Shown piece after piece: positions 52,510-62,300 of a stretch of 64,000 nucleotides of DNA; positions within the stretch are counted from its first letter, which is position 1, and the number at the start of each line of letters is the position of its first letter. The DNA is from Flavobacterium franklandianum (GTDB lineage: Bacteria > Bacteroidota > Bacteroidia > Flavobacteriales > Flavobacteriaceae): contig NZ_VJZR01000001.1 of assembly GCF_007097365.1 (NCBI RefSeq), positions 186,001 to 250,000 on the forward strand. Direction: 5' to 3'. The position numbers and the translations under genes were made by a program. Under the pieces are notes generated by a model, which was not told where the DNA came from, ran no database searches, and saw only the letters and a list, made by a program, of their open reading frames with translations.

Positions 52510-52839
52510 CTATAGTGAAAATGATTCTCCACATCCACAAGTTCTACTTGCATTTGGATTATTGAAAACAAAGCCTTTTCCGTTTAATCCGCCTGAAAAT
52601 TCTAGAATGGTTCCTGCTAAATACAGGAATGATTTTTTCTCTACGGCAATTGTTATATCATTGTCAACAAATATTTTATCGTCTTCTCCTTTGTTTTTGT
52701 CAAACTTCAAATCGTAGGATAATCCAGAGCATCCACCACTTTTTACGCCAACTCTCACGTAATCTATTGCGGCATCAAAACCGTCATCTTTCATCAAATC
52801 GATGATTTTTTTTTTGGCAGTATCAGAAACTTGTATCAT
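52510..52839 (-). CDS. A-type iron-sulfur carrier (SufA/IscA-like)
   Basis: A 109-residue HesB/IscA-family carrier that receives clusters from the scaffold and passes them to apoproteins. The three conserved cysteines are visible: one in SGGCSGLSYD (about Cys37) and two in the C-terminal CGCGESF. First gene of the minus-strand suf unit. A good -7 box (TATCTTTG, minus) is at 52870-52877. It could be named sufA from context. Confidence 0.92.
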   Translation of the reverse strand: MIQVSDTAKKKIIDLMKDDGFDAAIDYVRVGVKSGGCSGLSYDLKFDKNKGEDDKIFVDNDITIAVEKKSFLYLAGTILEFSGGLNGKGFVFNNPNASRTCGCGESFSL

Positions 52840-52869
52840 AGCTTATATAGAATTTGTCTAAATAAAGGG

Positions 52870-52877
52870 CAAAGATA
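52870..52877 (-). promoter_or_regulatory. Promoter -7 box of the suf operon
   Basis: TATCTTTG on the minus strand fits TAnnTTTG, 31 bases upstream of the A-type carrier start. Confidence 0.6.
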
Positions 52878-52974
52878 TTACATTTAATGCTTTTTGTCAA
52901 ACATATAACATTTTTATAACTATAATTGGATAGAAAAAGTTGATATGGCTTCCTTTATCAGTAAATGTATTTCC

Positions 52975-52982
52975 TAACTTTG
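52975..52982 (+). promoter_or_regulatory. Promoter -7 box for MBL hydrolase
   Basis: TAACTTTG fits TAnnTTTG, 28 bases before the start at 53010. Confidence 0.6.
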
Positions 52983-53009
52983 TTTCCTATTGATTACACA
53001 AAATAACTT

Positions 53010-53870
53010 ATGAAACTATATCCCATTGAAACCGGCAATTTTAAGCTTGACGGTGGAGCAATGTTTGGAGTTGTTCCAAAAACCATTTGGAATAAAACCA
53101 ATCCTGCCGATTCAAATAACTTAATAGATCTTGCCGCAAGATGCTTGCTTATCGAAGACGGAAATCGTCTAATTTTGATTGATAACGGAATGGGCAACAA
53201 ACAATCGGATAAATTTTTTGGTTATTATTCGCTTTGGGGAACGCATTCTTTGGACAATTCCTTGGCAAAATATGGTTTTCATCGCGATGATATTACCGAT
53301 GTTTTTTTGACACATTTACACTTTGACCATTGTGGCGGTAGCGTACAATGGAACAAAGACAAAACAGGTTATGAAGTTGCGTTTAAAAATGCCAAATATT
53401 GGACAAACGAAAACCATTGGGAATGGGCAACTAAACCTAATCTTCGTGAAAAAGCTTCATTTTTAAAAGAAAATATTTTACCTATACAAGAAAGTGGGCA
53501 ATTGAATTTTTTAAAACTTCCCGAAGCCGATTTGTTGGATAAATCAGAGCTGGGTTTCGGGATTTTCTTTGTAAACGGGCACACCGATAAAATGATGATT
53601 CCACACATTCAATACCAAGATAAAACCATTTGTTTTATGGCGGATTTGTTGCCAACGGTGGGTCATTTACCCTTACCTTACGTAATGGGTTATGACACTA
53701 GACCATTATTGACAATGCCCGAAAAATCAAAATTCCTGAATGCCGCTGCCGAAAATAATTATTATTTATTTTTGGAGCACGATGCCCACAACGAAATCAT
53801 AACTGTTGAACAAACGGAAAGAGGCGTTAGGTTGAAAGATGTTTTTATTTGCGAGAATATCTTTAAATAA
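53010..53870 (+). CDS. MBL-fold metallo-hydrolase
   Basis: A 286-residue metallo-beta-lactamase-fold enzyme. The metal-binding motif HLHFDH (102-107, HxHxDH) is intact. A later His-containing FFVNGHTDKMMIPH (about 185-198) and the Asp in CFMADLLPT (about 208-216) give the remaining ligands, and a C-terminal EHDAHNEI supplies the last His. It resembles AHL-lactonase/quorum-quenching-like and general hydrolases; the substrate is not known. It is cytosolic (no signal peptide). Confidence 0.9.
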   Translation: MKLYPIETGNFKLDGGAMFGVVPKTIWNKTNPADSNNLIDLAARCLLIEDGNRLILIDNGMGNKQSDKFFGYYSLWGTHSLDNSLAKYGFHRDDITDVFLTHLHFDHCGGSVQWNKDKTGYEVAFKNAKYWTNENHWEWATKPNLREKASFLKENILPIQESGQLNFLKLPEADLLDKSELGFGIFFVNGHTDKMMIPHIQYQDKTICFMADLLPTVGHLPLPYVMGYDTRPLLTMPEKSKFLNAAAENNYYLFLEHDAHNEIITVEQTERGVRLKDVFICENIFK

Positions 53871-53942
53871 TGTTAATTTTGTTTTGATATGTAACAAAAT
53901 TGATATTTTTACGTCAAATTTTAACTTTTTTAAATTTAAACT

Positions 53943-55562
53943 ATGAATAATTTTAGACCTATTTTTATCTCTGTCTTTGCAGTATTGGTATTAGCGGGAT
54001 GTGGAGCATCAAAAAACGCTTCGAATAGCACTGCGTTGATGATTCAAGCGCCAGTAAACGTACAAAAAAAGACACCGCTTAAAGAAGCCGATTTAAACCG
54101 TTGGAGTCATTTAGACATTATAAAAGACACCATACCAGGAATGAGCGTTGATAGAGCTTATGCTGAATTACTGAAAAACAAAAAAGGTAAAAAAGTAATC
54201 GTAGGTATTGTAGATTCTGGGGTTGATATTGAACACGAAGATCTAAAAGCAGTTGTTTGGACCAATAAAAAAGAGATTCCTGGCAACGGAATAGACGATG
54301 ACAAAAACGGATATATCGATGATATTCACGGTTGGAATTTCCTTGGCGATATTACTAAAGAAAATTTGGAATACGAAAGAATTATTGTCAATAAAAGCCT
54401 TGTAGATGAGGCAACCTACCAAGAAGCAAAAGCATTGAATGACAAAAAAATTGTAACCTCTACAAACGGAAAAAATCAATTAGAGAGAATGTCGTCTGAT
54501 GCTACGAATGCCGATGTAACTTTGACAAAATATTTAGGAAAAGCAGGCTATTCAATCGAAGAAGTGAATGCAATTAATTCCGAAGATGCTGAGATTTCGA
54601 AAAGTAAAATGATGATTCAGCGTGTAAATTCTTTTGGAATGACTGTGCCAGAATTTAAAATAGCATTGCAAAAAGAACTTGACGGATACAATAAAGTAAT
54701 TAATGGTGAGAACCTAAGCACGAATTACAGAAAAGTTTTAGGAGACAATCCAGAAGATATTACCGATACAAAATACGGAAACAATAATGTAATGGGACCA
54801 GACAAAGAAGAAATTCTTCACGGAACCCACGTTGCAGGAATTGTGGCACAAGTTAGATACAACGGATTAGGCGGAGACGGAATTTCAAATAATGTAGAAA
54901 TCCTTACTGTTCGCGCTGTGCCAGATGGTGATGAGTATGACAAAGACATCGCTCTTGGGATTCGTTATGCTGTTGATAATGGTGCAAAAGTAATCAACGG
55001 AAGTTTTGGAAAAAGCTTTTCTCCACACAAACAATGGGTTTATGATGCTATAAAATATGCCGAAAGTAAAGACGTTTTAATCGTTCACGCCGCAGGAAAT
55101 GACGCAAAAGATATTGATGTCGCAAACAATTATCCGAACGATTCTGATGATAAAATAAATGAATTCGCAGACAATTTAATCACAATTGGAGCTTTGAATT
55201 ATGAATATGGAGACAAAGTGGTTGCAAGATTTTCTAACTTCGGAAAAATCAATGTTGACGTTTTTGCTCCTGGAGTAAAAATTTATGCTACAACACCAAA
55301 CAATACTTATAAATTATTGCAAGGAACTTCAATGGCTTCGCCAAACGTTGCAGGTGTTGCCGCATTGATTCGTTCCTATTATCCAAAATTATCAGCAAAA
55401 CAAGTGAAACACATTTTGATGGATTCTGGAGTTGCAATCACTACCGATGTTATCGTTGGCGGAAAAGCTACCGATGTTCGTCCTTTTGTCAATTTATCTA
55501 AATCAGGGAAAATTGTCAATGCTTATAACGCTTTGTTGATGGCTGAAAAAATGTCAAAATAA
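53943..55562 (+). CDS. S8 subtilisin-family serine protease, lipoprotein
   Basis: Exported protease of 539 residues with lipobox LAGC (Cys20). Catalytic triad by motif: Asp91 in VDSGVDI, His293 in HGTHVAG, Ser463 in GTSMASPN. All three are intact. The spacing between Asp and His is about 200 residues instead of the 30-40 of subtilisin; the insert (about 130-285) contains a largely helical, charged segment. Possible cell-surface processing protease. It ends at a hairpin; the M1 peptidase follows on the same strand. Confidence 0.93.
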   Translation: MNNFRPIFISVFAVLVLAGCGASKNASNSTALMIQAPVNVQKKTPLKEADLNRWSHLDIIKDTIPGMSVDRAYAELLKNKKGKKVIVGIVDSGVDIEHEDLKAVVWTNKKEIPGNGIDDDKNGYIDDIHGWNFLGDITKENLEYERIIVNKSLVDEATYQEAKALNDKKIVTSTNGKNQLERMSSDATNADVTLTKYLGKAGYSIEEVNAINSEDAEISKSKMMIQRVNSFGMTVPEFKIALQKELDGYNKVINGENLSTNYRKVLGDNPEDITDTKYGNNNVMGPDKEEILHGTHVAGIVAQVRYNGLGGDGISNNVEILTVRAVPDGDEYDKDIALGIRYAVDNGAKVINGSFGKSFSPHKQWVYDAIKYAESKDVLIVHAAGNDAKDIDVANNYPNDSDDKINEFADNLITIGALNYEYGDKVVARFSNFGKINVDVFAPGVKIYATTPNNTYKLLQGTSMASPNVAGVAALIRSYYPKLSAKQVKHILMDSGVAITTDVIVGGKATDVRPFVNLSKSGKIVNAYNALLMAEKMSK

Positions 55563-55584
55563 TAAAATTTTAATTTTAATTTAA

Positions 55585-55613
55585 AAAGGAAGAGATAAAA
55601 CTCTTCCATTTTC
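55585..55613 (+). terminator. Hairpin after subtilase gene
   Basis: GGAAGAG / CTCTTCC stem with a 6-base loop in an A/T-rich context, between the subtilase and M1 peptidase genes. Confidence 0.55.
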
Positions 55614-55626
55614 TGTTTTATCAACT

Positions 55627-57492
55627 ATGAAAAAAATCTTTTTAATTGCTCTAATTTTAATGAGTTTTGAAACTCTTGTGGCTCAAAGTTCAACCTATTG
55701 GCAGCAACAAGTCGATTACAAAATGGACGTTGTAATGAACGTCAAAAATTACCAATACAAAGGCAAACAGGAATTAGTTTACACCAATAATTCGCCCGAT
55801 ACTTTAAAACGTGTTTTTTATCATTTGTACAACAATGCGTTTCAGCCTGGAAGCGAAATGGATGCTCGACTTCAAAACATCAAAGATCCAGATGCTAGAA
55901 TGGTTGCCAAAACGAAAGAAAGCCGAATCAAAACTTTGAAACCCGATGAAATTGGCTATTTGAATATTTCAAATTTCAAGCAAGATGGCGTGGTTGCCAA
56001 TGTAAAAACTGTGGGAACCATTCTCGAAGTGACTTTGGTAAAACCCATTTTACCCAACACGAAAACGACTTTCACCTTAGATTTTGACGGACAGGTTCCA
56101 GTTCAAATTCGTCGTTCAGGCAGAAATAATGTTGAAGGAATCGAATTGTCGATGGCGCAATGGTATCCTAAAATGGCCGAATTCGATTTTGAGGGTTGGC
56201 ATGCCGATCCCTATATTGCAAGAGAATTTCACGGAGTTTGGGGGAATTTTGACGTGAATATAACAATTGATAAGGAATATATTTTAGGCGGATCGGGCTA
56301 TTTGCAAAATAAAAACCAAATAGGTTACGGATATCAAGATGCAGGAATTAATGTTGTGTATCCAAAGAATACTAAAACCTTGACTTGGCATTTTTATGCG
56401 CCAATGGTGCACGATTTTACTTGGGCTGCCGATAAAAATTATCTTCATGATCTAGTCAAAGGACCTAATAATGTTGATCTGCATTTCCTTTATAAAAACA
56501 ATTCAGAGATTATTGATAACTGGAAAGCTTTGCAGCCAATGATGGTATATGTAATGGATTTTTACAATAAAAAAATTGGCAATTATCCTTACAAACAATA
56601 TTCTTTTATTCAAGGTGGCGATGGTGGAATGGAATATGCGATGTGTACTTTGATGCTTGGAAACGGTAAATTTGAGGGAATTGTTGGCACGGCAACACAT
56701 GAGTTGGGACATTCTTGGTTTCAACATATTTTAGCATCCAATGAGAGCAAACATCCTTGGATGGATGAAGGATTTACTTCTTATATAGAAGATTTGGCAT
56801 TGAATGATTTGAGGGTCAATAAAAAGGAAAATCCTTTTGAAGATTCCTATAAAGCCTATTATAAACTAATAGAATCAGGCAAAGAACAATCGCAAACTAC
56901 ACACGGAGACCGTTATGACGAAAACAGACCTTACAGCATTTCTTCTTACTATAAAGGTGAAATTTTCTTGACACAATTAGAATATGTGATTGGAAAAGAG
57001 AATGTATCAAAAACTTTAAAAAAATATTTTCAGGATTTCAAATTCAAACACCCAACACCAAATGACATCAAGAGAACTGCAGAGCGGATTTCTGGAGCCA
57101 ACCTCGATTGGTATTTAACAGATTGGACACAAACCACCAACACAATTGATTATGGAATTAAGGAAGTAAAAGAGAACGGAAATTCTAGTAAAATTACCTT
57201 AGAAAGAATCGGTCGAATGCCAATGCCAATTGATCTTTTGGTCGAATATACCGATGGCACAAAAGAAAGCTTTTACATTCCGTTGCGTATGATGAGTTTC
57301 GAGAAAGAAAACCCATCCCGAAGTGTCGGGACTGCCATAAAAAGAACAGTTTTAAGCGATTGGGCGTGGGCAAATCAAACGTATGATTTTAGCATTTCAA
57401 AAAACAAAAACACTATCAAAAAAGTCACCATCGATCCAAGTAGATTAATGGCTGATGTGAAGCAAGCTGACAATTCTTATGAAATAAAATAG
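55627..57492 (+). CDS. M1-family zinc aminopeptidase
   Basis: Exported metallopeptidase of 621 residues with signal peptide (1-20, ending TLVAQ). The M1 active site is intact: GGMEYAM (333-339, substrate-binding GxMEN-like motif), HELGH (358-362) and the third ligand Glu381 in DEGF. An N-terminal beta-domain precedes it and a C-terminal beta/helical part follows. Near the end the coding sequence contains a small palindrome (57316-57331), which looks like an in-frame repeat insertion. Downstream is a bidirectional terminator. Confidence 0.93.
   Translation: MKKIFLIALILMSFETLVAQSSTYWQQQVDYKMDVVMNVKNYQYKGKQELVYTNNSPDTLKRVFYHLYNNAFQPGSEMDARLQNIKDPDARMVAKTKESRIKTLKPDEIGYLNISNFKQDGVVANVKTVGTILEVTLVKPILPNTKTTFTLDFDGQVPVQIRRSGRNNVEGIELSMAQWYPKMAEFDFEGWHADPYIAREFHGVWGNFDVNITIDKEYILGGSGYLQNKNQIGYGYQDAGINVVYPKNTKTLTWHFYAPMVHDFTWAADKNYLHDLVKGPNNVDLHFLYKNNSEIIDNWKALQPMMVYVMDFYNKKIGNYPYKQYSFIQGGDGGMEYAMCTLMLGNGKFEGIVGTATHELGHSWFQHILASNESKHPWMDEGFTSYIEDLALNDLRVNKKENPFEDSYKAYYKLIESGKEQSQTTHGDRYDENRPYSISSYYKGEIFLTQLEYVIGKENVSKTLKKYFQDFKFKHPTPNDIKRTAERISGANLDWYLTDWTQTTNTIDYGIKEVKENGNSSKITLERIGRMPMPIDLLVEYTDGTKESFYIPLRMMSFEKENPSRSVGTAIKRTVLSDWAWANQTYDFSISKNKNTIKKVTIDPSRLMADVKQADNSYEIK
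57316..57331. repeat. Small palindrome inside the M1 peptidase gene
   Basis: TCCCGAAGTGTCGGGA, a 6-bp inverted repeat with a 4-base loop, encodes part of NPSRSVGTA in frame. Palindromes of this kind usually lie between genes, so an insertion into coding sequence is suspected. Confidence 0.5.
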
Positions 57493-57510
57493 GAGGTATT
57501 TTACGAATAC

Positions 57511-57546
57511 AAAAAAGGTCTAGCTTTTGAAGTTAGACCTTTTTTT
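57511..57546. terminator. Bidirectional terminator
   Basis: AAAAAAGGTCTAGC / GTTAGACCTTTTTT stem (one G-U) with A and T runs, between convergent M1 peptidase and threonine dehydrogenase genes. Confidence 0.88.
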
Positions 57547-57556
57547 ATGCAATTTT

Positions 57557-58498
57557 TTATTTTCTAAGATGCTGTAACATATCCACTGTCATACTTTCTA
57601 AATCAAATTCGTGATGCCAGTTCCAATCTTCTCTGGCTGAAGAATCATCAATACTTGCAGGCCAACTATCAGCAATTACTTGACGGAAATCAGGATTGTA
57701 CGAAATGGTAAAATCAGGAATATGTTTTTGGATTTCCGCAGCAATTTCGGTTGGAGTAAAACTCATCGCGGCCAAATTATAGGAAGAACGAATCTTGATT
57801 TGCTCGGCTGGAGCTTTCATAATTTGGATTGTCGCTGTAATAGCATCGTCCATATACATCATCGGCATTTTGGTTTCTGATGATAAAAAACACTCATATT
57901 TTCCATCGCTCAAGGCTTTATGATAAATATCTACAGCATAATCCGTAGTTCCACCACCTGGTGGAGTTGACCAGCTGATTAATCCTGGATAGCGAACGCT
58001 TCGAACATCAACACCAAAATGAGTGTGGTAATATTCACACCATCTTTCGCCAGATTGTTTGCTAATACCGTATACGGTCGAAGGCTCCATAATAGTGTAT
58101 TGTGGCGTATTTTCGCGTGGAGTTGTTGGCCCAAAAACAGCAATGCTCGATGGCCAGAATATCTTTTTTATTTTCTTGGCTTTGGCCAAATTCAAGACGT
58201 GAAACAACGAATTCATATTCAAATCCCAAGCAAAAGCAGGATTTTTTTCGGCAGTTGCCGATAGTAATGCCGCCATCAAATAAATGTCAGTTATGTGATG
58301 CACTTCGACAAGATGCTCAATTTGATTAAAATCCAACGCATTTATGACTTCAAAAGTCCCAGAATTCACAATGTCGTTATTCAGCTTTCGAATATCAGAA
58401 GCGACAACATTTTGAGTTCCGTAAATAGCTCTAAGTTTATGAGTTAACTCTGTGCCAATTTGCCCGCAAGCACCTATAATCAGTATTTTAGGATTCAT
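57557..58498 (-). CDS. L-threonine 3-dehydrogenase, SDR type
   Basis: NAD-dependent extended SDR enzyme of 313 residues that oxidises L-threonine to 2-amino-3-oxobutyrate, the first step of threonine breakdown to glycine. The Rossmann loop GACGQIG (8-14), catalytic Ser/Tyr/Lys in the WPSSIAVFG and YGISKQSGE regions (Tyr about 144, Lys about 148), and the TDH-specific PPGGGTTDYAVDIYH (about 176-190) are visible. All motifs are intact. A -7 box TATCTTTG on the minus strand lies at 58518-58525. Confidence 0.92.
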   Translation of the reverse strand: MNPKILIIGACGQIGTELTHKLRAIYGTQNVVASDIRKLNNDIVNSGTFEVINALDFNQIEHLVEVHHITDIYLMAALLSATAEKNPAFAWDLNMNSLFHVLNLAKAKKIKKIFWPSSIAVFGPTTPRENTPQYTIMEPSTVYGISKQSGERWCEYYHTHFGVDVRSVRYPGLISWSTPPGGGTTDYAVDIYHKALSDGKYECFLSSETKMPMMYMDDAITATIQIMKAPAEQIKIRSSYNLAAMSFTPTEIAAEIQKHIPDFTISYNPDFRQVIADSWPASIDDSSAREDWNWHHEFDLESMTVDMLQHLRK

Positions 58499-58517
58499 CT
58501 GAATGTTTTTTGATACA

Positions 58518-58525
58518 CAAAGATA
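58518..58525 (-). promoter_or_regulatory. Promoter -7 box for threonine dehydrogenase
   Basis: TATCTTTG on the minus strand fits TAnnTTTG, 20 bases upstream of the start. Confidence 0.55.
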
Positions 58526-58695
58526 CTGTTTTCTAGAACATCAAAATTTCCAATAAAAAGCATAAATTTTTGAAATTCAGCAGTAATAATCTTGAATAAA
58601 TTCTTAATTTTCATTCTGTAATTGCAAGGAATTTGACTTTAATATATTAGATTGTTATTCTAAATGTTCGAATTCATAATTGTAAATTTACTTCG

Positions 58696-58703
58696 TAACT
58701 TTG
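58696..58703 (+). promoter_or_regulatory. Promoter -7 box of lipoprotein-mfd unit
   Basis: TAACTTTG fits TAnnTTTG. It overlaps an upstream in-frame TTG at 58701, which therefore cannot be the start; ATG 58722 is preferred. Confidence 0.6.
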
Positions 58704-58721
58704 CCACTTAACTTATTACGA

Positions 58722-59333
58722 ATGAAATTTAAATATATATTTATCTTTTTGCTGATTTTTGGTTTGTTTTCTTGTAAAAACGAGAACGAAAAACGTCAAG
58801 TAGAATCCATAAAAGACATTAAAAAGAAAGAATTAATCTTTTCGATTATTGATAAAGCTTGGGTTTTTAATGCCAAACCTATTAATACGACTTCACAAGC
58901 AAACACTATTTCTTGGAAAGAATGGCGTTTATTTCTGTCCGAATTAGAACAAAAGCCAAAGAAAACAATTGGTGCTTTTCAGAAAAAATCGGCTGAACTT
59001 TCCAAAAAAGTAATGGCGTTGAATGATTTGATTCCTTTAGAATTCAACAAACCTCAAATAAAAGCCCGAATTGCCATTTTGATAACTAAAGTACGAATGT
59101 TGGATTTATACATTCATTTGAAAGATATTCCCGAACAGAAAGTGATAGCTTTGATTCCTGAAATTAATACAGAATTAGTGTCGTTGCAAAACCAAATGGA
59201 CAAAATTGTGCAAAAAAGCAAAATTCCGCTCGAAGAAGGAGAATCGGATTTAATCAAAATGCTCGATTCTACAAGAGCGATACCAAATACACCACAGTTA
59301 CAAGAAAACCCAAATAAGCCTCGCGTTGAGTAA
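58722..59333 (+). CDS. Lipoprotein of unknown function upstream of mfd
   Basis: About 203-residue exported lipoprotein: N-terminus FKYIFIFLLIFGLFSCK gives a signal with lipobox LFSC (Cys18). The body is helical and basic (KKKELIFSIIDKAW, ELSKKVMALNDLIPLEF) with a Pro-rich end. The function is unknown. It overlaps the mfd TTG start by 8 bases, so mfd translation may be coupled to it. Confidence 0.75.
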   Translation: MKFKYIFIFLLIFGLFSCKNENEKRQVESIKDIKKKELIFSIIDKAWVFNAKPINTTSQANTISWKEWRLFLSELEQKPKKTIGAFQKKSAELSKKVMALNDLIPLEFNKPQIKARIAILITKVRMLDLYIHLKDIPEQKVIALIPEINTELVSLQNQMDKIVQKSKIPLEEGESDLIKMLDSTRAIPNTPQLQENPNKPRVE

Positions 59334-62300
59334 AAAAAATCTATATTCGATCTACGATAATTCGCCAAAAATTAAGCAAATTGTCGATAGTTTGCAACAA
59401 GCCGACTTAAAAATCCAATTAAATGGATTGATAGGTTCGTCGCTTTCGTTTGTGGTACATTCGCTTTTCAAAAAAACCGAGAAACCGTTTTTGCTTATCT
59501 TGAATGACAAGGAAGAAGCCGCTTATTATTTGAACGATTTAGAGCAAATGATTGGCGAAGAGGATGTGCTTTTTTACCCAGGTTCGTATCGCCGTCCGTA
59601 CCAAATTGAAGATACTGACAATGCGAATGTCCTGCTTCGCGCTGAAGTATTAAACCGAATTAATTCCCGCAAAAAACCGGCTGTAATTGTTACTTATCCC
59701 GAAGCCCTTTTCGAGAAAGTGGTTACGAGAAAAGAATTGGACAAAAACACTTTGAAAGTGGCTGTTGGTGACAAAATTTCTATCGATTTTATCAATGAAG
59801 TGTTGTTCGAATACGAATTTAAAAGAGTCGATTTTATTACAGAACCTGGAGAATTTTCGGTTCGTGGAGGAATTGTCGACGTATTTTCTTTTTCGAATGA
59901 TAATCCCTACCGAATCGAGTTTTTTGGTAACGAAGTCGATAGCATTCGAAGCTTTGACGTAGAAACCCAATTGTCTATCGAAAAACAGAAAAAAATTACA
60001 ATTATTCCCAATGTGGAGAATAAATTCTTTCAGGAAAACCGTGAAAGTTTTTTGGAATACATCAACAATCAAACAGTTTTATTTATTCAAGATGCCGAAG
60101 GTTTATTTACAAAACTAGACCGACTTTTTGCCAAAGCCACCGAGATTTTCGAAAATCTGAACGCTACAGTAAATCACGTTGAACCAAATCAATTATTTTT
60201 GAATCAGGCAGAATTCATCAAGAAAAGTTTGGATTTTTCGATTGTAGAATTAAGTTCGAAAGCGATTTATAGAACCAAAAGGGCATTCGATTTTCATATA
60301 AAACCGCAGCCATCTTTCAACAAACAATTCGATTTGTTGTTGAATAATTTGAATGACAATCATTTTAATGGGTACAAAAATTATTTGTTTTGTTCGAATG
60401 ATGCGCAGGCTAAACGTTTTCAAGATATTTTTGAAACACTTGATGAAGAAAACGCTGAGAATATTCGGAAGCAATACAACACGATTGTTCTGCCCATTTA
60501 TCAAGGGTTTATAGACGAAGAAAATCAATTGGCTTGTTATACCGATCACCAAATTTTTGAGCGTTATCATAAATTCAGCATCAAAAGCAACATTTCGAAG
60601 AAGCAAAATATTACTTTAAAAGAGCTGACAACTTTGACGGTTGGCGATTATGTAACCCATATCGATCACGGAATTGGACGATTTGGAGGTTTGCAAAAAA
60701 TTCAGGTCGAAGGCAAAACCCAGGAAGCCATAAAACTTGTTTATGCTGATAATGATATTGTGTATGTGAGCATTCATTCACTTTATAAGATTTCGAAATA
60801 CACCGGAAAAGATGGAACGCCACCCAAAATTTATAAACTGGGTTCGAATGCTTGGAAGATTCTAAAACAGAAAACCAAGGCTCGTGTCAAACATATTGCG
60901 TTCAATTTGATTCAATTGTACGCCAAAAGAAAATTAGAAAAAGGATTCCGTTTTGCGCCCGACAGTTATTTACAAAACGAATTAGAAAGTTCCTTTATTT
61001 ACGAAGACACGCCAGACCAAACCAAATCTACTGCCGAAGTCAAAGCCGATATGGAAAGCGACCGACCGATGGATCGCCTGGTTTGTGGGGACGTGGGCTT
61101 CGGGAAAACCGAAGTTGCGATTCGTGCCGCTTTCAAAGCCGTGGATAATAGTAAACAAGTCGCGATTTTAGTTCCTACGACGATTTTGGCATACCAACAT
61201 TACCGCACTTTTACCGAAAGATTGAAAGATATGCCGGTTTCTGTTGGTTACTTGAATCGTTTTAGAACTGCCAAACAAAAAGCCGAAACACTCAAACAAT
61301 TGGCCGAAGGAAAATTGGATATTGTGATTGGAACACATCAATTGGTCAATAAAAATGTGGTTTTCAAAGACCTTGGATTGTTGATTGTCGACGAGGAACA
61401 AAAATTTGGCGTCAACGTAAAAGACAAACTTAAAAGCATTGTTGCCAATGTCGATACTTTAACCTTAACGGCAACGCCAATTCCAAGAACTTTGCAGTTT
61501 TCGTTGATGGCGGCACGCGATTTGTCGGTGATTACAACACCTCCGCCCAATCGTTATCCTATCGAAACGAATGTAGTTGGTTTTAGTGAAGAGCTAATTC
61601 GGGATGCGATTTCGTATGAAATTCAGCGAAACGGACAGGTTTTCTTTATCAATAACCGAATTGAAAATATTAAGGAAGTAGCGGGAATGATTCAGCGATT
61701 GGTGCCTGATGCCCGAGTTGGAATTGGTCACGGCCAGATGGAAGGTCGCAAACTCGAGGAATTGATGTTGGCTTTTATGAACGGCGAATTTGATGTTTTG
61801 GTGGCAACAACCATTATTGAAAGCGGTTTAGACGTTCCCAATGCGAACACGATTTTCATCAATAATGCGAATAATTTTGGACTGTCCGATTTGCATCAAA
61901 TGCGGGGTCGTGTAGGTCGAAGCAACAAAAAAGCATTTTGTTATTTTATTTGTCCGCCTTATTCTGCGATGACCGATGATGCCCGAAAACGAATTCAGGC
62001 TTTGGAACAATTTTCGGAATTGGGAAGCGGTTTTAATATTGCGATGAAGGATTTGGAAATTCGTGGAGCAGGAGATTTATTAGGTGGCGAACAAAGCGGT
62101 TTCATCAATGAAATTGGTTTTGATACCTACCAAAAAATTATGAACGAAGCCATCGATGAATTGAAGGAAAATGAATTCAAGGATTTGTATGAAAACGAAG
62201 ATAGCGGAGTCGAAAAAGAATATGTCAAAGACCTGCAAATCGACACTGATTTTGAGTTGTTGTTTTCGGATGAATACATCAATAATGTTACGGAGCGATT

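Noticed and set aside
59326..59340. Frameshift at the lipoprotein-mfd junction
   Set aside because: The 8-base overlap with a TTG start gives a normal mfd N-terminus; coupled translation explains it.
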